Counted from the first letter of the stretch, positions 1 to 12,600 are shown. The stretch is 14,956 nt of DNA from Phoronis pallida (GCA_028565715.1 JAOXYC010036677.1:1-14956), one strand, 5' to 3'. A program made the numbers and translations. Notes: generated from the letters alone by a model not told the origin.

Positions 1-381
1 GTAATCAATCTAGCTTATTCATGAAATGATTCAAGCGGAGCGTTATCTAGATAGTGGTAAGGTCACAATCGGCGATTCACCAAAAAACGAATGCGGATGC
101 TGTATGGAGGCAAATACATCCAGGTTCAGACGGAGAACACCACCTAGCGGAGTCTGGGCCTGGTGTTCCGGATGTGAGAGAGTGTTGTGTTGTCTACCAT
201 TTTTACAGGCATAAATCTACGACTGCAATTATTTCATCAGCGAGATGCACAGTGTTTAATTCAAAACGCAGGGCATCATATCGATATGCGGCCGGCACGT
301 GGCGCTATCACTGATTTTTGACTTTATCATAAAGGGCAGAATTTCCAAAGCTGGGTAATAATAATATTGTTTACACCTTAC
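1..381. other. intron, truncated by window edge; unassigned GC-richer segment
   Basis: Intron after the last visible VPS13B exon. Positions about 30-215 are richer in G and C than the surrounding introns. They hold short open frames on both strands, including minus-strand TPLGGVLRLNLDVFASIQHP. None matches the VPS13B sequence expected next, and no convincing acceptor/donor pair encloses them. It could be a decayed repeat or foreign coding fragment. No function is assigned. Confidence 0.4.
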
Positions 382-610
382 CTGAGGGAGAGAAGGAACA
401 TAATACTGTTTTTGTTTCATCACAGCATTGGGTAGCCCTTCCTGGTGAATGACAATGTCTAGATTTGTGGTGTTGATCATGAGATAGGGCGGGGCCGTTT
501 CTATGAGTAACGTATTACACCCCGCCCACAACTGTTTGTAGTCCAGTGTGATGTCCATATTTGGTATGATACTGCTCTCGTGATTGTCGCTCATGCTCGA
601 GATAGTCTGA
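382..610 (-). CDS. VPS13B: VPS13B exon 20 of window (229 bp), last exon in view
   Basis: The acceptor is TTTCTTTATAG|TCAG and the donor CAG|GTAAGG; phase 2 in and 0 out. It encodes residues 1189-1264: MSDNHESSIIPNMDITLDYK, then QLWAGCNTLLIETAPPYLMI, then NTTNLDIVIHQEGLPN, ending YYVPSLPQ. It resembles the LLIE--P--LIN-----L region of the vertebrate VAB domain. A second AG lies 4 nt inside the exon, but using it breaks the frame. Confidence 0.88.
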
Positions 611-3600
611 CTATAAAGAAAAGAAACAGGGAAATTTTCACTCATTTTTAGATAAGAATTCCTTCATGTTAAGAGGCTGGAACAAGAAATCAGCTTATAA
701 AAAATAACCCATTTTTTTCAAGATTAAAACTGAATTTACTCTTAATCGAATAACCAAATAAGTTCATATTTTGTAAACAGGGATTGAATAATTTAGGACA
801 AACTGGAAAAGACAGAAAAATTTGAGACTGAACTGGGAATCAAACCCAGGTCTCCCTGATTGATGGTCAGATCCAACTGAGCTTCTCAGCCAATACTAGT
901 TTCTATGCAAATCTTTCGTAGCAACTTAGTGACAGGTGTGCCTTATTAAGTAGACGTTGCAGGGGACATAGTTGTTTTAATACAAAATGACACCACACAA
1001 ACTAAAAAAAACCTTACTTAAGATTTTCAAAGCCGTTCTGGAACAGCCCACACTCATCAGCGGGTTTCTCCCAGTTATAACAAAGATCTTCAAAAGTGCG
1101 TGATTCTGATATCTTGTCCCATTTGACTTGTTCAATGTGTCCTGATGTCAGCATAGCTGGTGGACTGCACTCAGATGCCATGCTGTAATGAGGAAAATCT
1201 AGAGTGATTGATTGATTATTTATTTATTTATTACGCCACTGGAATCGAATACCAAATAGAATACAAAATTATATCAATTGAAGAAAATCTAGAATGAACA
1301 TGTTCACAAAAACACAAAGTCTAGTTTGTATGCATGATGTGGGTGACTTGTTAAAAACACTACAAGAAATGGCAGTTTGGTCATGAGAAGGCAAAAAATG
1401 TTGGATATTCAAAATTGATATAAAAATATATTGTGAAAATTAATGAATTATTTTTCAAATTTTCAGGAGTTAAATAAAATTTAACCCCTGGCTAAATGTA
1501 ATTATCGAGGACATATTTTGATCGTGTAACTTCATAGTTTGTTCTCAGTACACTGTCATTTATGCCTGTGAAAGGCTATCTTATTGGTTAAGCTGTGTAT
1601 AACCTAGATTTGTTTACGTGAACAGTTCTTTGTTTAGCGTTTGGTCATTGAGTGCGGTATTATCAGCGAGTCAGCAGTTCTTTGTTTGCGCTCACTAAAT
1701 CTGTTATTTTTCCTCAGTTTTCATAGGTTTTTTCATCTGCAAATTTCAACTACTTTGAAAAAATTGTCACCCACCCATGCCTCTGCCCTTGTATTTTGTA
1801 AGTTATCCCATTTGTATATTCTATACTCTCAAGAGCGTTTTCATTCCCCCATCTTTGCAGACGGCAATTGTTTAACTGTATTATTTATGGTTAATTTTAA
1901 CAATAAACAATATCAATTAACCAGTGGGAAGAGCCCTGACCCGTACTCTTCAGATTTTTCCACAGAAAAGATATTGTTCCGCAGAACATTATACAAGGCA
2001 ATGAGCAGAATAATCTGCAATCTCCCATTGTTCAAATTAAGAAACAAATCTAGCCATCTTATACCTTGTCTGAAACGAGATGCTGTGATCCCTATCCCCC
2101 GGAATTCCCACAAGTTCTCTCTCCACACCAAATCCCTCGACAGTAACCTGATATGTGGTGTGCGTCCGCGGTGTACTGATGTTCATCAGGACAGGGAATG
2201 GTAAGTATGACCTCATCACAAACAGTGGAGTTACCAAAACCTGGAATTATAACATGAATGAATGTGATCTACGATTCTGGAACAGATGTTCCCGCATTTA
2301 ACGATATGATTGGGATTCATATTAATTTAGCCAAACGTATGACTAGTGTAGATTGTACACAGCAGATTCACTTATACTCACATATGGCCAATTTTGCATT
2401 TTTTGAATTAACAGATTGAAAACATCAATTCTCAAGAATGGAAATTTCAATAATGTTGCAGACGACATTATCACTAATAAATAGATTGTACCGTTGTGCA
2501 ACAAAAGATAGAATTGCATTTTTCAATCAGCAGGAGCTTTTTAAAAAAAGTCTCAAATAAGCCTTCCATGTGTATTCGACCTAAAACTTACGAGTGTCTG
2601 TTGAACATTTGCAACATCCTGTTTGACCACCGTGCACCATGCGTGAATATAACTACTCTCACTTCCTATAGGAATCTTAACCAATCGGTGATCCTTGCAT
2701 TTCTCACCAACAATCGGCAGCTCATGGGACCAGGGTTTCTTGACACCTAGGAGTCGGATCTTTAATCCGACGATGTCAGACGGTTCCATGACATAACTGG
2801 CAATGGATTGGCATGAGCCAAGAACGGAGGTCTTCTCTTGCTTTGGGGTCATGACCTTCACCTCTAGATGTTGAGACAGTCTGTTGCTGACGTACAACTG
2901 TCCACTGATGATGATCTAAAGGTTTCCAAGAAGCATAATATGAAAAAACAAATCTATGAATACTGTAATATTGTGGATTGTTTAGGGCTGCAAAAACATT
3001 TTTGACAAACAGGGATTGAATGATCGAATTAGACATTTTATTATTAAAACAAATTTTGTGAGCAGACTCATCATGAGAAATTTCATTGGATATTAACCAA
3101 AATGTAACTATGTTATTTTCTATACTGCAAATGATATGGAAACAGGACGAGAAATTATAGAATTCTACAATCTTTTGTAAAAAATCAATATCTTGTGCTG
3201 CCACCTATTGCATTATTTGTGAATGAACATTGCGAACAAATGTCTTTTTGACTTATTAATCTACCTGTTTCTGTACATTTGATATCTTCTTGATCTTAAT
3301 GAGTAATGAAGACCTTTGTTGTGCACTCTCTATGACCCGTAGTATTGTGCCATCTGTCTCCAGTGAAAATGGATCACACCACTTCCAACCCATTCCCTCC
3401 AGACAAATGTGTAGTAGCTGGGGAAGTAAAAAAAAAACAAATTTGCAATATATACCCAGGTCACTTGCAAATAATTGAGATCTGATCGATTCACAGAAAG
3501 GGTGGTGCCAGAGAAATTTTTTCTTCGGCTGAGATTGCAAAAACAAAAATCTCATGTAAAACATTAATCATACCAACATAAAATCCATATTAAGTTTAAT

Positions 3601-6600
3601 TGGTTCACATCTGGACATCGTAAAAATGGTATGTCACCAAGAAAGTGAACTTAAAATCTCATATGGTTCTAAATCTTACAAAGCCACTCGTTAACTGACA
3701 TGTTCAAGTCATTGAATATACAAATTAATAAGAATCATTTTTTGACATAATGATTGTATTCTAACATGCATTTTGACATTTCTACTGAATTGCAATGTTG
3801 GGTCTATTAACTTCTATAAAGCAAATTCATAAGGCCAATTGACCAAGTCAGGGATGTATTACTTGTTTCCTCCGTGGAGTTCTCCAACTATAAGCTGACA
3901 TCTCACGAGGCTGCAGTACAATGTTCTCATCTGTGTCCACCTACAAACAGTAGAACGCAAAGAAATGTAATAAATAATACGGTACCGTACTTCAGAATGT
4001 ATATACAACGATCATTTTTATCAGCAAGGGTATTTTGATTTTCCAAGCTTCATCAATGTTCTCTTTAACTCTTTCGCTGCCAATGGCGCCTTAAGGCGAC
4101 ACCTGCACAGACTGCCAATGTCGCCTTAAGGTGACATTTGCAATCGGTACATTCCAATTCGATTTCTAGAGCCAGCGCGAGGGAGCGCTAAAAGCATACT
4201 TTACGACATTGCCACTTGACGGCTGTTGAATCAGCAGAGAATTCGGTGATTTTTTTGTCAATTTTGAAGGAATTTGAGTGAAATTTGAAAAATAATCGTC
4301 TGCGGCCGATAAACTGGCTTCTTTCGGCAATGTTTTCACAAGAATCACGAACGATTCGGACTCAGAATTCGACTTTTATAAATCAGTCAAGGTTAGTAAT
4401 TTACCGTGAATGGATTTCTGAAAGAATGAAAACATTAAATTCATGGGTTTCAACTGTACAAATGACCCTATTTTAGAAGATATCTCCGCCATTAAATTGG
4501 CACGCGCAAGTACGATTCTAAAAATTTGGCAGCGAAAGAGTTAAAGTGAACAATTTTTCCCATTTTGTCACCAAACAAAGACCTACATAGTACACGGCTT
4601 ACATTTGCAAATACACTGCGACGGTTGCACAGCTTACAACATAAAGCAACACGGCTCATGGACACAACCCCACCCAAAACCCGCCTTACAAGGCCAAACA
4701 TGGCTGAGTTACACTTGTCCTGCAAGGCCCTTTTTGAGACCATCACTTTGTATTTGGGGACGTAAGCTGTGTACTTTGTGGGGCTTACTTACCGAACATT
4801 CAAGACCTCAGGCACAATTATACTGAAATATAGGACAAACTGGCCTATTTAGGGCAGGATATTACCTGACTGATATGCATGGTCTCTTGTGTGTCATTAC
4901 ACAACACATAATAACTCATCACAACTCTGTCACTCTCAACTTTATCCAGCTGAAACCAAGCAACAAGATTTCATTAACTATTTACTAAATGCAAGTTACA
5001 TAATGTTTCATTTATTGTGAAATAATTTACAGATTCCATGTTTTTTGGAGAGAGTTGAATGGACCAATGAAAAAATGTTCTCTCCTGGCACCCCCCAACA
5101 TCCATGAATTTCACATTTACCATAGTGTACTGAAACTATATTGCTGTGAGTCCCTCTTTTTGGGAAATTTCAAAACATTTGTTAGCACTCACATATCACC
5201 CAACTATACTGACCTGACTTTTACCCAGTTAAGGGAAATTGGCCTATCTCGCTCCAGTTGCACCGAATTCAAAATTTGTGTTTAGGGAAAATGTTTACCT
5301 GTTTCCATGCTTGTATTGCTGTATTCATAGTGTGTATGACCCCTTGGCCAATATGAAGACATAGCGGCTCAAACATCACTTTGGTTTCAACATCCTGTAA
5401 TAAGAGACAGGAAATACAACTTAATGTTGCAAATACAATTATTATAATATATTATTTTTCAATTGGCGTGTTTATTTCAATAAACAAGACTAGTGCTCTT
5501 AAAAATAAGGCTGAAAAGATGTTGTTCAACATTTTGGTCCTCCACAAATATCGTCAGACTTTTTAAGAAAGGGAACATTATTGCAAAATTACAATTATTT
5601 GATTAAATGCATTCTCTCTCACAACTAAAACTGTGAGCTGAGAGGAGTGAAAGACCCCCATCTTGCAATGATCAGAGAAAGAAGTCTACCTGGCGCTGGT
5701 AAGAATCAAACCTACGTTTTTGGTGTTTGAATTTAGGTATCTCACAACTCTGTTGCCAGATTGTAGAAAGTGATAAATTGTACAATACCTTCGTTTGAGG
5801 AGCCAAGTTTGCAGTGAGTGTCATATTAACATCAAATGGATCGACTAATGGCTGCATCAACAAGTTACGATACTCTACTACTTGGCTACTTATGCTTGTA
5901 GATAGCTGAAATAAAAAAATTATCAATATTTTGTAACGTAACTGTCATTTGTTTGATATTGACTTTATTTGAGTCACTGTCAAAGCCCTGTGTTCCTAAA
6001 TTAGGTTACTTTCAAGTAACATATTGAAATGACAGAAAATTTCGGAACTGATCTGGGAATCGAACCCAGGTCTCCTGATTGCCGGTCAGATACTCTACCA
6101 TCCAAGCTTACCCGCTCCTACTAATTTCTGTGCTAATTTTAAGGCTATAAGCCAGGATTCAAGTAATATATGAGATGGCAGAAACATACAATTAAAATCA
6201 AAATTTACAAGGTTAAGCCATTATTTTGAATAAAATCAAATAGTTACTAAAATGAAAAGAATAGTTTTCTTAAAACAGAGTGCCTTAAATTATACTTCAA
6301 ATGTTCAATGTTTTGTAATAAAACATTCAGTTTATGCAGCATAACTTAATCAGTTCCGAATTTTTCTGTCTTTTCAATATTAATTTTATAAGTTAATTGG
6401 AGCACAATGAAAATGCTATATTTTGATTTCCATTACCTCAGCATGCATCTTGATATCTGGAGACATCCAGGCTGTGTTCTTCACATGAAGATTATCTAGA
6501 GTGATTGTCATGAATTCCTGACATGTTGGCATACTCTGGTCTAATACAAATGGCTGCAGTTTGTCTGGTGTACCTGAACACAAACAAAAAAATTTCATCA

Positions 6601-9600
6601 AAACTTTAGGTGAAGTTTTAACACAATTGGAAGTCTGAACTTTCTGAATTCATGACGGAAATGTGTAAGACTAGGCACCACAGTGGAGCCTGTACAAGTA
6701 TGAGCATTTTCAAAATTAAGTTCACGTATCAAAGCAACAGTTACTACTGACAATTTTAAAGTACCTTTTATGACAAAGGGGTAAAAGCTAAATGTAACAC
6801 TTTACCGTACAGTGTGAATGTACGCCCGAGGTATGGCAAAATTACTATATTTGTTGAAGCCGATTAGAGCAGACTCATTTTTCAAAGTGTTACCTTTTCC
6901 CAGATGTTTCAGGTGGTTTTCTAAATGGACCTCTACATGTGACATGACTAGCGCCACCTGAAGTGCTGGTACAAGTTGAGGTTGAAAGCATGAGTTGACC
7001 TGAACACAGGCAGCCAATGAGATGGGAGATACAATCTGAGGTGGCCTGGCATGACTGAAACAGGGGTCAGAGGTCAAATAGGTGAGTGGATAATTTAAAA
7101 GGACCATTTAATAATAATTTATATTTTAATTAATATTAATTTAAAGTATCGTTCATATGAGCTTGTAAAGCATTTTAATAATAATACAAATTATTTTTCC
7201 ACAATCTCCATGAGAAAAAATGTTTTGATAATAGTGTTTCACCTTTTCAAATAGCAAAACATATTAGGGCATTGATGAACATTGCATAGTCAGGCACTGA
7301 TCAACCCAACTGCAAATATGGAAGGGTTAAACAGAAATGATAAAAAAAATGTTTCATTTACCCTACAAAACTGGCATCATTTGTTGAGACGGATTCGAGA
7401 ACAATTCTCCAAATCTGAGACACATTTGTTGAGAGATCTGATAACTTAACGTCATGCGAGTCAAACTCCGAAAGACTGAACTTGGCCACATTCATGAAGA
7501 CTTTGTTAAGAACATCCCAGTATTGGAGAACAGCTTGTGGTTGAACCTGGAATATCAAGACAAACTTTTGTGAAGGAGAAAAAATAAACCCCAAAGAAAT
7601 TCAACTCAGAGGGCAAAAAGTACAATGTTTATGAGGTTTTAATCAGCCAATAGTCAAACACAGCAGAGAGGCAAATAATACAATTATTCAATATGAATGC
7701 CATGATGTATGAGAACAATCTCTTTTTTTATCTAGTATGATAATACATTTTATTTGTCTGTTTAATAAAATATAAATCATCTGATTGAAGTATACACTAA
7801 CTTGTCTTACTAATTAGTTAATAATCACACGCCATCTATTGCTGCAAAGGCATTTTTAATTATGATCTTAAATAAACAGTGATATCTTCCTTACACGATA
7901 ATACCATAGGTTTCTTAAAGAGCACCCTGGTGGCTTCTATTGAAAATATCATTTTTCAAGATGACTTGATTTCCTTAAAGAGTGCCCATCTGATTTATCC
8001 CATTTGCATCATCTTATTTCCCATCGTGGTTCTGTTTGTTTGCAATTTTCCAAAAGAGCATCAATGATTGGTCTTTTAGGGGTCCCCTTTTGAAAATCCT
8101 AGTGCCCATACAACATGCATACCTTCTCAGAAGTGCTTGAGCCTTTATCAATTTCATTGAAAGGCACCGGTAAAACTTGCATCTTAGTAAGGGCCCTGGG
8201 CTGTGGATAACACCAAGTCATAGCACTACTGTGATTGGTCGATTCTGAACAGAAGACAATCTCACCAGGATCAGGCAGAAGATAAGGGCAGTCTGTAATG
8301 GCATACATAGATTACTACATGGTTAATTTCATATCAGGCCTGAAATCAGTCTGAGATCACTGATACAGTTTATGTGCGCAGGCTGCAGGATAGTATCATT
8401 TATCAAGAATTTGTTCCTGGTTAAAGTTGCAAAATTTACTACTGGTAACAATCTTCTTACTACTAAGCCAAATATTGACATGACACAGCCATGTTGTCTG
8501 CTATTTTTACTTGAACTTCTTGACTGCGTTAACTTCATTAGCAAGAAGCAAAATTTTATTAATAACTAAAAATGCCAATGCCAGAAATTGAGCAAACCAA
8601 TGAATAGAATCCTTGTTTAACCAATCCTTTAAGGCAGCTTCAATAAGACTCACCATCGCCCATTATATACTGGAATGCACCCGACCTCAAATCATCGCAA
8701 CTGTCAAACGACAAGCTCTGAACATTTAGGACTTCAGAAGACTCAGGTTTGCCCAATGTTTTGACTGTTGTCTTTTGTTCTTCTGATTTAACCTACAAAA
8801 TATTTTATTAAAAGCATTCATCAACAATTTATGGTAAAATTAATCAAAAGAAGCTGGAGGATTAATAACGAATTTAAGTCACCATTCCACTCCTTCTCAT
8901 GGAGCATCAAAACATTGTATTTAAAAAATTTGTTTTCCATAGAAATTTACTAATTTTTAAACAATAATTAAGAAATATTTAAAGAGATAATTTAGCATTG
9001 GCAGAGTATTCTTTTCAAAAATTAATTTAAAAAAAAACCTTATGGTATTTGCTCAGACATTGTTTTATGGTTTCCAAGCACATCACATGCTCTTGACCAA
9101 AGTGGATGGGTACAACTCCCATCTCCATGGAAACCAGTGTCCTTGGCAACCACGCTGGTCCACTGTGAGGACACCAGTCACAAGTTGAATACATATCCAT
9201 GGTGAAGGGCCCAATCAGTGAGTGAGATGACTTTTCATACAGAGTTTTCACCAAGGCTTCGCCAATGTTGAGATACGATGTAATGGACTTTTCTGAAACA
9301 GAATAGTTGATATTTTCTGAGACAAAAGGAATTATCAGATTATTGAATAAATGTAAAGTGTCATTGGTGGCATACACTACTCCTATGAGACTCAGGGGGT
9401 CAGATTTGCCATGTGGGTCAGGATTGGATTTTGCCAATGGGGACAATAAAAGGCAATAAAACTGATGACCATAACCACATAAAAGTAACTGGACAAAGGA
9501 CTGAATTAGTGCAATACACATACTCCTGTCTGTCAAGAACAAGTTGAATAGGCTTATGTAATGCTGCAGTAGATTAACATATAAGTGAGATCCGGCCTAG

Positions 9601-12600
9601 AACAACAGTTCAGACCGGTTGTCAACCCCATCCATGCCCATTATGCATTATTTTATTGTTTAATGAAATTGCACATTACATTTATTTGCTTAATTAATAC
9701 TTAATATATAAGCTAAAATGTAAAACAAAACAGAATTAAATTTTACAATTTTGCAAAATAATGCAAAAACCATATTTTCACTAATACGCATCCAGAGCAC
9801 TTAGAAAATTCACTAAGGGAGGCGCTAATTCTTAACTAAGGTTTTCACCGACAGCTAAGCCATTTTTGGTGCTTACTTCATTTTTTTGCTAATATTTACA
9901 AAGTTTTTGCAACAACTTTCAAAAATCACTTGAAAAATTCCAACTTTAATGTGGAAAAAGGATGTATGTTGACATTCATTGATAAGCACTTTGTGAAATA
10001 TAATCCTATAATTGCTGAGGAGGCACACATTATGGAGAATACGGTAAGTCCAATCAATGTTACCTTTTGCCTCACAGCTTAGCTCCACCTCTGCTTTAAA
10101 TGTTGAGTATGTGAGTATGACCCCAGCATGTGAGGAGTTCACTTGAGTCTCAAAGTCCACCACAAACTGTTCAGTTGCTACGGCAACATGTTGAACTTTA
10201 GATAGCACAGAGAAAATTGGTGATTCCTTCTGTTCGTCACTTTTCTTGGATTTTCCTGTAATCAGAAAAAAAATATTTAGTATGAAATGGAAAGACTCAA
10301 TGGATAGAACATTAATTTTTCAGGGTGAAGTTTTTAAAAGTAAATGTCCACAATTGCTGTTTGTAATAGGAAAAATATAAGTAAGGCTTGAAGTCAGTCC
10401 TTCGAAATATTTTTAATTTAAAGTTGGGTGTCAGTTTTAAATTTTTCAGTCCTTTAAAGTCATGTTGAGGCATTTTAAAAGCTTGCAGTGTTTTCGTAAC
10501 GTGGAACATCTTGTTGCTTTTGAGTATCTTGAGTATGTCTTTGCCCATCAAACTGAGAAGTGTGCTACATCAAAATCCTTATTTCACATTGAAAAATAGT
10601 TATAATTCATAATTCACAAAATATCTTTCAGCTTTATTTATCAATTACCGGATTCCTGTGGCTTTTCACGCTCTGACAATGTTGTTGGTAACAATTCACT
10701 GACAAAGCTCTCAATCTGCTTCAGTTTGCTAAGACACAGGTTAAGTTTAACTGGTCTCTCAATTCTCAAATTGATGTCCGCTGAAAATAAATTTTAGTTT
10801 AAATCACATTTTACCACAAAAATATCAAGACGCCATGACAATAGAACACTAATTGAAAGACAATCTTATGATTCTTTGACACTGAGCTCAAACAGAATAG
10901 TACCATTTGATAATAAATGTTTTGCAGGGTTTTTGGAAGCAGGACCTTAAAAAATTGTTGATTTCATCAACATTGTGCCGACGTTTCAAGAATAAATAAT
11001 GTACATTCTGTACTATTATGCAGTCTTTTGAAGCATTTGAATACAGACAATTTTCTGACTACTTAAACTAAGGTGAAAAAATAAAACAAAGTTGTTCTAA
11101 TGTTTGAAAACAGAATTGCCCAAATGGTCATTCGGTTTTTTCAATTCAAAGCTTCTTTGTGAAATTTTGCTGCAAAAAATGTGAAAAAATATTTTGTAGT
11201 AGGATTATTGTAAAGGAAATATGACTGGTAGAATACTTAGTATAACATTTTCTTTTGCCCTAGTCGTCTAAAAAAAGAAAATGTTATACAAATTATTGTA
11301 AATGGTTTTAATATACCTGGTGATAACATAAAGTCTGTGACCGTTACAGTATAAAGTGCTGGTGGTATTCCAGTCCTGTGGTTCATCTCCCCTGGCCGAC
11401 ATTCTACCCAAACCATCTGGAAATCATTGGTGTCAGGAATCACTTTACAATCATCTGGAATGACAAAACATGCACATCTTTAATTTCATAATGAAGTGGC
11501 CCAGATTTACCACTATGATAGTAAGCATATTTTGGTTGGTAGAAAGTCGTGATTTTTATCGAATATTTAAAAATATTCGATAAAACGTTGGTTGAAAACC
11601 TGACTGTTTTCATCGTAAACAATGAAAACAGTCAGGTTTTCAACTAACGTTGTATCGATGAAAATTTGATACCAAGATATACGAATATTTAAACATTTAT
11701 TATAAGAATTTTATATTTTTACTGATAAGACAACCAAGTGTTTATAGAACATTTTAGTTCTCCTTTACATTTTCTCAGGATCCTTTCTAGTGCCCCTTCA
11801 ACTTCATAGTTTAGCTCACAGTTTGTTAATTTGTCTTACGTTTTTTAAGTAAAAAACTAAATAGTCACGCAATATTCCTAGTCTTCTTGACCCTTTGTAA
11901 TCTCAATATTACAGTTTTTGGAAACAAAATTTATATGGATTCAAAAACATAAATTCATAGGAGTAACTCCCTCATACCGTTCAACACATGTCCTGGTTTG
12001 GCACCCTTCACTACAGCACTGAAGCATGATGCCTCTACTTTATCGCCCTCTGGTGAGCAGTGTATGACCGTATGTGGCTGGGAGAACGACATATATACGA
12101 ACGGCACCACTTGTTCATTGGACCTCCTTTTTGGAGTTTGTAAAATACTATCCAACGTTGATGCCTGTGAGCTTACAGAGGCTTCATATGAGTGTGACGA
12201 TTTTGATGATCGTGACGACTCCTGGAGGCTTTCCCGAGAATCAATACTGGCCGCGTCGGATCTTTGATCGTCTTTCTTCTTGTCGCCTTTCCAATCTAGG
12301 TCACTTTTCTTACGCACAACCAGGGAATGTTTGTGAGAACTTGTATCAAAGCTTTCATGGCTACTACTCTTCTTCTGCAAAGATTCGCTGTGTTTGTGCG
12401 AATATGACGTGACGGATATTGTATGAGCGGTCAGCAGTATTTCAAATGGTGTCAAACTGAGAGCCGATTCATTCATTTCATCGTGTCTTACTTTGGGTGC
12501 TACTTTTGCGGACACCTCACTATCAATCCCGCTATCGTTTTTGGAGAGTTCCGCTGCTTTGTGGCTTGTATTGTCATTTCTTGAGGCATCAGTTGTATCG

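Larger units (their letters stand above)
3941..4865. other. VPS13B intron with TTAA-flanked MITE
   Basis: 925-bp intron, the largest of the complete ones. A MITE occupies 4069-4540. The remainder, 4545-4865, is somewhat richer in C and G than other introns and shows no splice-bounded coding block or family similarity. Confidence 0.75.
5906..6436. other. VPS13B intron with SINE copies
   Basis: 531-bp intron holding one near-complete tRNA-like SINE on the minus strand (6018-6136) and a plus-strand fragment of the same element (6349-6382). The two tails form an inverted repeat. Confidence 0.75.
11455..11977. other. VPS13B intron with double hairpin
   Basis: 523-bp intron between window exons 2 and 3. 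It holds the two adjoining palindromes at 11555-11651. The rest is plain AT-rich sequence. Confidence 0.7.

Noticed and set aside
1641-2204. 187-codon plus-strand ORF as a separate gene
   Set aside because: Its last third is the antisense of the well-supported VPS13B exon 2065-2240. The composition is biased and no domain is recognisable, so it is kept only as an observation.
2776-3204. 142-codon minus-strand ORF overlapping exon 2592-2915
   Set aside because: It is in a different frame from the conserved protein and mostly covers intron.
4492-4826. Several overlapping ORFs on both strands next to the MITE
   Set aside because: One crosses the MITE right end, none has splice support or similarity, and the region is intronic.
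6043-6114. Functional tRNA gene
   Set aside because: A and B boxes are present, but there is no acceptor stem pairing and the same head and tail occur in another copy, which indicates a SINE.
7879-8067. 62-codon plus-strand ORF with a hydrophobic end
   Set aside because: The hydrophobic run follows from T-rich intron DNA. There is no splice or similarity support.
11998-12412. Two plus-strand ORFs across 11998-12412
   Set aside because: They are antisense to the 757-bp VPS13B exon; the Ser/Lys-rich codons leave the opposite strand open.
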